A program made the position numbers and the translations under genes. Below the pieces are notes generated by a model, which was not told where the DNA came from, did not search any database, and saw only the letters and a list, made by a program, of their open reading frames with translations. Below are positions 5,525-10,318 of a stretch of DNA of 10,318 bases, one piece after another. Source of the DNA: Myxococcales bacterium UBA5297 (GTDB taxonomy: Bacteria; Myxococcota; Myxococcia; Myxococcales; UBA5297); the NCBI GenBank assembly GCA_002408385.1, contig DHSB01000014.1:1-10318 (forward strand), written 5' to 3'. Within the stretch, counting starts at the first letter, position 1, and every line of letters starts with the position of its first letter.

Positions 5525-7285
5525 CTATTCGCCGCGGCGCTCCTCGACCACGGAGAAGACCGCGATTGGCTGGGATTTGCCCTTGAGGCTCGCCGGCGGC
5601 AGCGGCTGGCAGACGAAGCCCTGCCCGGCCGCAGTCACCGTCGCCTCGCAGGCGATGATCTGCCCGGGCTCGGCCATGTCGCCCAGGCGCGCGGCGATGT
5701 TGACCGCGTCGCCGATGGCGGTGAACTCCATGCGCTTGGGCGCGCCGATCGCCCCGAAGACCACCGGTCCCGAGCAGACCCCGATGCCGAGCTGCAGCCT
5801 CTCCTTGCCCGCGATCTCGCGCAGCGCGTTCATGTCGCCGATGCGCTCGAGCATCTCCAGCGCGCACCGCAGCGCCTTGGCGGGCGCGTCGGGCCGGGTC
5901 AGCGGCACGCCCCAGAGCCCCATCACCGCGTCGCCGACGAACTTGTCGAGGATGCCGCCGTTCGAGAAGACGATGTCGACCATGTGGGCGAAATGGTCGT
6001 TGAGCATCGCCACGACCTCGCGCGGCTCGTGGCGCTCGGCGAACGAGGTGAAGCCGCGGATGTCGGCGAACAGGATCGTCGCCTCCTGCGCCTCGGCGGC
6101 ACCCGAGAGGTTGAGCTTGCCGCTGGCGGCCTGCTCGACCAGCCCCGGGGAGAAGAAGCGCGCCAGGTGGACGCGCGTGGCCATCTCCGAGGCTATCTGG
6201 CGCGACAGGTCGAGGTTCTCGAGCGCGAGCGCGGCCTGACCGGCGATCGCCATCAGCACGGTCAGGTCCGGCTCGGTGAAGACGTCGATGCGCTGGCGGG
6301 TGTCGAGGAAGATCACCGCGCACACCTCGCCGGCGACGACGATCGGCACGCCCATCGCCGAGCGCACCCCGGCGCCGACCACGCTGTCCGAGCCGCGAAA
6401 CCGCGAGTCGACGAGCGCATCGCCGGTCAGCACGCCCTGGCGCGACTCGATGACCTCGCGCACGAGCGTCTCGCTGACCACGACCTGCGAGCTCTCCCCG
6501 CTCCGGGTGCGCACGCCCTTGGCAAGCAGCTTCTTCGTCGTCGGGTCGACCGTGATCAGCGCGCCGTTGTCGGCCGGGAGGTTGTCGAAGGCAAAAGCGA
6601 GCACGCGGTGCAGGATGGCGTTCGCGTCACGCTCGCCCGACAGATGGCGGTGCAGCTCGCTCGCGAGCCGCAGCAGCTTCAGCTCGCGATGCAGCTTGTC
6701 GAGCTCGGTCGGCGGAGGCTCCGAGGGGTTGGGGGCGACGCGGCTCGGCTCCGTGCGCGCGAGCACCTTGCCGGGCGGCTCCTCCTGGAGCACCGCGGGC
6801 GCAGGGGATTCGTCCATCTGCGCGAAGGCGTAGATGTCGCCGTAGTAGTAGCGCTTGATGGCCGCGCGGATCGCCATGCGCGTCGCGATGATCGGCACGA
6901 CCGCGGCCGCACCGGCCGCCAGCCGCACCTGCTCGACCAGGCCCTCGTCTATCTCGGAGAGCGCCAGCGTCAGGGTGTTGGTCGGTTCGTGGAAGCTCAG
7001 CGGCAGCACCGACAGCTTCTCGGCATGGCGCGCCGGGATCTTGTCGAGGGTAGCGATGGCCGGATTGGCCTTGGCGAGCTTGTCGGCGGTGATGTAGCGC
7101 GCCCCCGAGGTCTCGGCGAGAAACCGCAGCAGCTTGCGCTCGTCGACCAGCCGGTTCTCGAGCAGCACGTCGAGCAGCAGGCCGCCCTTGAGCTTCTGGA
7201 CGACGAGGCCCTTCGAGAGACACTCCGGATCGATGACTTCAGCGGCGACAAGCTGCTCGCCCAGCCTCGGCTTGACCTCGGCCAC
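5525..7285 (-). CDS. MshEN-like / GAF / class III adenylate cyclase
   Basis: 586 residues, GTG start, no membrane segment. (1) Residues 5-155 resemble the N-terminal domain of type II secretion/MshE ATPases (RLGEQLV, then VVQKL, LLDVLLENRLVDERKLLRFLA, IPARHAEKLSVLPL, NTLTLALSE), a domain that binds c-di-GMP in some members. (2) A proline-rich linker at about 160-195 and a short helix lead to a GAF domain at about 205-360 (LVDSRFRGSDS, VRSAMGVPIVVAGEVCAVIFLD). (3) The cyclase catalytic domain is at about 400-583: FADIRGFT with D408, DKFVGDAVMG with K448 and D452, FTAIGDAVNIAAR with T522, N529 and R533. Both metal aspartates and the transition-state Asn/Arg are present, so it should be active. 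The Lys/Thr pair suggests ATP rather than GTP. It starts 15 bp after the response regulator stop, so the two are co-transcribed. No phosphoacceptor is present in the protein itself. Confidence 0.9.
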   Translation of the reverse strand: MAEVKPRLGEQLVAAEVIDPECLSKGLVVQKLKGGLLLDVLLENRLVDERKLLRFLAETSGARYITADKLAKANPAIATLDKIPARHAEKLSVLPLSFHEPTNTLTLALSEIDEGLVEQVRLAAGAAAVVPIIATRMAIRAAIKRYYYGDIYAFAQMDESPAPAVLQEEPPGKVLARTEPSRVAPNPSEPPPTELDKLHRELKLLRLASELHRHLSGERDANAILHRVLAFAFDNLPADNGALITVDPTTKKLLAKGVRTRSGESSQVVVSETLVREVIESRQGVLTGDALVDSRFRGSDSVVGAGVRSAMGVPIVVAGEVCAVIFLDTRQRIDVFTEPDLTVLMAIAGQAALALENLDLSRQIASEMATRVHLARFFSPGLVEQAASGKLNLSGAAEAQEATILFADIRGFTSFAERHEPREVVAMLNDHFAHMVDIVFSNGGILDKFVGDAVMGLWGVPLTRPDAPAKALRCALEMLERIGDMNALREIAGKERLQLGIGVCSGPVVFGAIGAPKRMEFTAIGDAVNIAARLGDMAEPGQIIACEATVTAAGQGFVCQPLPPASLKGKSQPIAVFSVVEERRGE

Positions 7286-7300
7286 CAGCGCACCCCTCGG

Positions 7301-7681
7301 CTACTCGAGCCGCAAGAGATCCTTGACCGCAGCGATCACCTCGTGCGCCCTCAGCGGCTTGACGAGATAGGCGTTCGCTCCCAGCACCATCGCCCGGCGC
7401 CGGTCTTCGGGCGCCGACTCGGTGGTGATCACCACGACCGGCACCTCCCTGTGCGACGAGTCCTCGCCGCGCACGTGCGCGATGAGCTTAAGCCCGTCCA
7501 TGATCGGCATGTTGATGTCGGTCAGGATGATGTCGAACCGCTCGCTGGCGAGGCGCTTGAGGCCTTCGGCGCCATCCTGCGCCTCGAGGCAGACCACGCC
7601 GTCGATGCGCTGCAGCGCATAGGCGATGCTGCGCCGCATGGCCTGGGAATCGTCGACGATCAATGCCTTAATCTGCCCCAC
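7301..7681 (-). CDS. Single-domain (CheY-like) response regulator
   Basis: 126 residues, a receiver domain with nothing after it. Acidic pair D10/D11, phosphoacceptor D55 in LTDINMPIMDG, conserved hydroxyl residue T86 in VVITTES, and K108 in YLVKPL, so all residues needed for phosphorylation are present. The GTG at 7681 is chosen because GGAGGAAGG lies just upstream and the receiver fold begins at once. A 20-residue longer frame would place that ribosome binding site inside the gene and add a non-conserved tail. It probably receives phosphate from a histidine kinase or CheA encoded elsewhere and signals by protein contact. It is the first gene of an operon with the cyclase (15-bp gap) and the DUF4190-type protein. 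Whether it is a true CheY acting at a motor cannot be told. Confidence 0.92.
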   Translation of the reverse strand: MGQIKALIVDDSQAMRRSIAYALQRIDGVVCLEAQDGAEGLKRLASERFDIILTDINMPIMDGLKLIAHVRGEDSSHREVPVVVITTESAPEDRRRAMVLGANAYLVKPLRAHEVIAAVKDLLRLE

Positions 7682-7684
7682 GGG

Positions 7685-7693
7685 CCTTCCTCC
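7685..7693 (-). promoter_or_regulatory. Ribosome binding site of the response regulator
   Basis: GGAGGAAGG on the - strand, with the GGAGG core seven bases before the GTG at 7681. It decides the start codon. Confidence 0.75.
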
Positions 7694-7713
7694 GTGCCGC
7701 CAACAGGGTCCCA

Positions 7714-7741
7714 AGCCTAACACACCGCAGGCGGCGACCAA
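7714..7741 (-). promoter_or_regulatory. Weak candidate promoter for the signalling operon
   Basis: On the - strand TTGGTC (7741-7736), a 16-bp spacer and TAGGCT (7719-7714) precede the response regulator by about 33 bp. Matches to consensus are modest. It is offered because it is the best candidate seen between cheB and this operon. Confidence 0.25.
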
Positions 7742-7761
7742 GGCAGGCGAGGGTCGACAGC

Positions 7762-7776
7762 CCGGGCTGCGCCCGG
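7762..7776. other. GC hairpin in the cheB/response-regulator gap
   Basis: CCGGGC, loop TGC, GCCCGG. It lies beside the - strand copy of the TTGAGTTGGGAGTG repeat, the same repeat-then-hairpin order as at 4621-4671. No T-run is present. Confidence 0.4.
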
Positions 7777-7788
7777 AGCCTGGCTCTT

Positions 7789-7812
7789 CACTCCCAACTC
7801 GAGACTCAGAAG
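7789..7812 (-). repeat. Interspersed repeat ending TTGAGTTGGGAGTG, - copy
   Basis: Reverse-oriented relative of 4621-4644 (21 of 24 bases by eye; here the end reads TCGAGTTGGGAGTG). The two copies sit in the intergenic regions on either side of the three-gene signalling operon. This copy is in the 176-bp gap between cheB and the response regulator. Confidence 0.7.
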
Positions 7813-7816
7813 CTGC

Positions 7817-7834
7817 CGACTCAGTCGAGAGTCG
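7817..7834. terminator. Small hairpin just downstream of cheB
   Basis: CGACTC (7817-7822), loop AGTCGA, GAGTCG (7829-7834), within about 25 bp after the cheB stop on the - strand. The stem is short and no U-tract follows, so a terminator role is tentative. The decamer GTCGAGAGTC inside it also occurs reversed at 4781-4790, next to the other repeat copy. Confidence 0.25.
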
Positions 7835-7857
7835 AGGTGGCCTGCGCCCTGTGCGCT

Positions 7858-8889
7858 CTAGCTGCGAGCGCGCCCGAGGCGGATCAGCTCGCCGATGATC
7901 GCCTCGAGCGAGAGCACCTTGGCCACGCCCCCGGCGTCTATCGCTTCCTTGGGCATCCCGAAGATGACCGCGCTCTCCTCGGACTCGGCGATGGTCAGCG
8001 CGTCGGCGTGGCGCAGCCTGAGCATTCCGTCGCGCCCATCGCTGCCCATCCCGGTCAGGAGGATCCCGACCGCGCGAGCGCCGGCCGCGGCCGCGGCGCT
8101 CTCGAACAGCGCGTCTATCGAGGGGGCGTACTTCTGCGCGGGCCCGCTCTCGGCGAGCGCGCAGCGCAAGACGCTGCCGGTCTGCACGATGCGCATCGTG
8201 TGGCCGCCCGGCGCGACGAGCGCCCGCCCCTGGGCGAGCTCGTCACCGGCCTTGGCCTCGACCACCTCGAAGGCCGAGACGCGGTCGAGCCGCTCGGCAA
8301 AGGCCTTGGTGAAGCGCGGTGGCATGTGCTGGGCGATGGCGATGCAAAGCGACAGGTCGCCGGGCAGCGCCGAGAGCAGCCGCTGGAGCGCCGGAGGCCC
8401 GCCGGTCGAGGCGCCGACGACGACGACCCGCGGCGGCCCCTCGTCGCCGCCGCGCTCCTGGCGCGCGAGCGCCTCGGGCTTGAGCAGGCGCACCGCGCCG
8501 ATCTTGGCGATGAGCTCGCTGCGCACCGTCGCGGCCTCCGGCGAGAAGTGGCGCTGGGGCTTGGCGACAAAGTCGATGGCCCCCAGCTCCATCGCCTTGA
8601 AGACGTCGGCGCGCCGCGCGTAGCCGGAGATGACGATGACCGGGATGGGCGCGCGCGCCATGAGCAGGCGCAGGAAGGTGAAGCCGTTCATCCGGGGCAT
8701 CTCGAGATCGAGCGTGATGACGTCCGGCTTGAGCGCTATCGCCTGCTTGAGCCCCTCCTCGCCGTCCGAGGCGGTGGCGACCACGGCGATCTCCCCGGCC
8801 GACTCGAGCATCTCGGTGATGGCCCGCCGGTTGTACGCCGAGTCGTCGACGACGAGGACGCGGATCTTCTTGCGCGAAGACAAGGTCAT
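7858..8889 (-). CDS. cheB: CheB: chemoreceptor protein-glutamate methylesterase/glutamine deamidase
   Basis: 343 residues in the standard CheB layout. The receiver domain (1-125) has D15/D16, phosphoacceptor D61 in LDLEMPRMNG, S88 in VIVISG and K110. After a linker, the methylesterase domain (about 153-340) has catalytic S161 in GASTGGP, H188 in AQHMPPRFT and D284 in LLTGMGSDG, and also APGGH (226-230). Length and residues are complete, so it should remove methyl groups from receptor glutamates when phosphorylated by a CheA, which is not in this window. It starts ten bases after the cheR stop and is the last gene of the HEAT/cheR/cheB unit. The ATG at 8889 has a GGGAG a few bases upstream. 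A 176-bp gap separates it from the next operon on the same strand. Confidence 0.96.
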   Translation of the reverse strand: MTLSSRKKIRVLVVDDSAYNRRAITEMLESAGEIAVVATASDGEEGLKQAIALKPDVITLDLEMPRMNGFTFLRLLMARAPIPVIVISGYARRADVFKAMELGAIDFVAKPQRHFSPEAATVRSELIAKIGAVRLLKPEALARQERGGDEGPPRVVVVGASTGGPPALQRLLSALPGDLSLCIAIAQHMPPRFTKAFAERLDRVSAFEVVEAKAGDELAQGRALVAPGGHTMRIVQTGSVLRCALAESGPAQKYAPSIDALFESAAAAAGARAVGILLTGMGSDGRDGMLRLRHADALTIAESEESAVIFGMPKEAIDAGGVAKVLSLEAIIGELIRLGRARS

Positions 8890-8899
8890 GCTCTCCCGC

Positions 8900-9757
8900 T
8901 CAGCCCCCGGGGACCGGCTTGCGATAGACGAGGTCGTGCTTGAGGTGGACGAGCTCGAAGTCGGCGGTCACGTTGATGAGGCTCTCCGAATGGCCCAGCA
9001 ACAGGTAGCCGCCGTCGACGAGCTTGGAGTGGAAGCTCTTGAGGACCCGCCGGCGGGCGGCGAGGTCGAAGTAGATCATCACGTTGCGGCAGAAGATGAC
9101 GTCCATGCGCCCGATGAGCAGCAGCGTGTTCTCGTCGAGCAGGTTCATGTGCCCGAAGGTCACCATCTGCTTGATCTCGTCGGCGACGCAATAGCTGCTG
9201 CCCTCGACGCGAAAAAAGCGCGCCAGGGGCTCGGGCATCGCCTCGCGCAGCGAGCTCTTCTGGTAGGTCCCTCGTCGGGCGACCGAGAGGACCCGGCGCG
9301 AGATGTCGCTGCCGAGGATCTCCACGTCCCAGCCGGCGAAGAGCCGGCTGTCGCGCAGCAGCATCGCGATGGTGTAGGCCTCTTCGCCGGTCGAGCAGCC
9401 CGCCGACCAGATGCGCAGCCTGCGGGTTCTCGCCCGCTGCTCGGCAAGGCGCGGCAGCAGCTCCTCGGTGAAGGCCCGAAGCTGCTGCGGCTCGCGGAAA
9501 AAATAGGTCTCGTTGGTGGTCAGGGCCTCGACCGCCGCCTCGAGCTCGGGCTTGCGGCGCGGGGCGAACCTGAGCAGCCGGTAGTACGCGCTGAAGTCGG
9601 CAAGCCCGTTCGCCTTGAGGCGCGAGCCGAGGCGCCGCTCGAGCAGGTAGCGCGTGTCGGCCCGAAAGAGGATGCCGCAGTGCTCATAGACGAGCTCGGC
9701 GAGCAGGCGGAACTCCTCGGCAGTCATCTCGGGGCGGGGGCCGTCGTCGAAGGGCAT
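8900..9757 (-). CDS. cheR: CheR: SAM-dependent chemoreceptor glutamate methyltransferase
   Basis: 285 residues. The N-terminal helical CheR domain (about 11-80) ends in ALTTNETYFFREP (78-90), the substrate and SAM contact motif. The methyltransferase domain follows with IWSAGCSTGEEAYTIAM (116-132), ILGSDIS (147-153) with the acidic SAM-binding residue D151, DVIFCRNVMIYFD (219-231) and LLLGHSESL (252-260). It is complete, with no TPR extension. It transfers methyl groups to chemoreceptors and is the counterpart of the CheB encoded ten bases downstream. Start choice is between the ATG at 9757 and an internal ATG at 9727; neither has a clear Shine-Dalgarno. The longer form is kept because it sits 16 bp after the HEAT gene stop, while conserved sequence begins only near residue 11. 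The receptor and CheA/CheW partners are not in the window. Confidence 0.96.
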   Translation of the reverse strand: MPFDDGPRPEMTAEEFRLLAELVYEHCGILFRADTRYLLERRLGSRLKANGLADFSAYYRLLRFAPRRKPELEAAVEALTTNETYFFREPQQLRAFTEELLPRLAEQRARTRRLRIWSAGCSTGEEAYTIAMLLRDSRLFAGWDVEILGSDISRRVLSVARRGTYQKSSLREAMPEPLARFFRVEGSSYCVADEIKQMVTFGHMNLLDENTLLLIGRMDVIFCRNVMIYFDLAARRRVLKSFHSKLVDGGYLLLGHSESLINVTADFELVHLKHDLVYRKPVPGG

Positions 9758-9773
9758 GTGTTGGCGGCTGGCG

Positions 9774-10318
9774 CTAGCGCGAGCGCGAGTCGGCTCCTGC
9801 GGTCTGCTCCAGAGGCAAAGGACGAGCCTCGAGGGTCCGAAGCGCTTCGGCGAAGGCCTGCGCCACCAACTCGTCGGTCTCGGCGGCTACCAATTCACGC
9901 AAGCGTGCCAACATCGCCCGGTCGCCGCGCATGCCGATCGCCCGGGCGGCCGCGCGCCGCACGTCCCAGCGAGAGCTCTTCGCGGCGAGCATCAGCACCT
10001 CCTCGGCTCCAGGCAGAGAGGCCGCCGCCTCCACGGCCTCCTTGACGACCTCCGGGTCGGGATGGCCGCCCGCGGCCCGCAGCCACTCCGGGGTCGCGGC
10101 CCCGAGGCGCGCGAGCCCGCGCACCGCGGCGATCGCCGGGAGCACCTCGGGCGTGCCGGGATTGCGCTCGCCGCGCGAGACCTGCCGGAAGAGCGGCTCG
10201 GCCGCGCGCCTGTCGCCAAGCGTCCCGAGCGCCTCGGCGGCGGCCGCCGCCACGGTCGGCTCGCGGTCGCTCAGGGAGGCGACCAGCGCGTTGAACCCGT
10301 CCTCGGACGGAAAACCGG
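9774..10318 (-). CDS. HEAT-repeat protein, partial (5' end outside window)
   Basis: The last 180 codons of a gene whose frame is still open at the window edge. The visible sequence consists of helical HEAT/PBS-lyase-like repeats: NALVASLSDREPTVAAAAAEALGTLG, then PAIAAVRGLARLG, DPEVVKEAVEAAASL, DVRRAAARAIGMRGD and LVAQAFAEALRTL, with Ala/Leu/Arg spacing typical of the family. About four or five repeats can be seen. Such repeats usually form a protein-binding solenoid; there is no catalytic motif. Its stop is 16 bp before cheR, so it is probably the upstream gene of the same chemosensory operon and may scaffold its signalling proteins. The GTG at 10251-10253 is in frame but lies within a repeat, so it is unlikely to be the true start. 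Confidence 0.85.
   Translation of the reverse strand, partial: GFPSEDGFNALVASLSDREPTVAAAAAEALGTLGDRRAAEPLFRQVSRGERNPGTPEVLPAIAAVRGLARLGAATPEWLRAAGGHPDPEVVKEAVEAAASLPGAEEVLMLAAKSSRWDVRRAAARAIGMRGDRAMLARLRELVAAETDELVAQAFAEALRTLEARPLPLEQTAGADSRSR

Noticed and set aside
5480..7720. A 746-codon open frame on the + strand opposite the cyclase and response regulator
   Set aside because: Its translation is Arg/His/Asp/Leu-rich low-complexity sequence typical of the antisense frame of a high-GC gene. The opposite strand carries clear GAF, cyclase and receiver motifs.
7682..7741. Twenty-residue longer start of the response regulator
   Set aside because: The extra residues are not receiver-like and the good ribosome binding site at 7685-7693 would fall inside the coding region.

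Overview
The window is high-GC bacterial DNA with densely packed genes. The gene content is a HEAT-repeat/CheR/CheB chemosensory cluster, a multidomain class III cyclase with a type II secretion ATPase-like N-terminal domain, and a protein with a DUF6209-like domain. Together with long spurious reading frames on every strand, this fits a Myxococcota or other 'deltaproteobacterial'-type genome. That placement is inference; no rRNA or other phylogenetic marker is present. The tungsten/molybdenum-type aldehyde:ferredoxin oxidoreductase and the acyl-CoA:carboxylate CoA-transferase suggest at least part-time anaerobic or fermentative metabolism.

Layout. (1) 94-1974, + strand: an aldehyde:ferredoxin oxidoreductase family protein with an unusually spaced Fe-S cysteine motif. 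(2) 1975-2335: a convergent intergenic region filled with short GC-rich direct and inverted repeats and hairpins. (3) 2336-3850, - strand: an acetyl-CoA hydrolase/transferase (Cat1/AarC type). (4) 3851-4036: a divergent regulatory region with a good ribosome binding site at each end, a plausible promoter and a near-perfect direct repeat. (5) 4037-4618, + strand: a small protein with a Lys/Ala/Pro-rich histone-H1-like tail joined to a DUF6209/CBM25-like beta domain. (6) 4812-7681, - strand: a three-gene signalling operon, read in the order single-domain response regulator, MshEN-like/GAF/class III cyclase, DUF4190-type membrane protein. All three genes use GTG starts, and the intergenic regions on the two sides of the block carry an inverted copy of the same roughly 24-bp repeat. 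(7) 7858-10318, - strand: a chemosensory operon read as HEAT-repeat protein (5' end outside the window), CheR methyltransferase, CheB methylesterase.

How the genes may work together. CheR and CheB write and erase methyl marks on a chemoreceptor encoded elsewhere. The adjacent operon looks like a phosphorelay output plus a cyclic-nucleotide module: the receiver could take phosphate from a kinase outside the window, and the cyclase could integrate GAF-sensed and MshEN-sensed inputs to make cAMP. The two metabolic enzymes are convergent, not co-transcribed. They could still be linked chemically, because one interconverts aldehydes and acids and the other interconverts acids and acyl-CoAs. No mobile element, CRISPR array, tRNA or rRNA was recognised.
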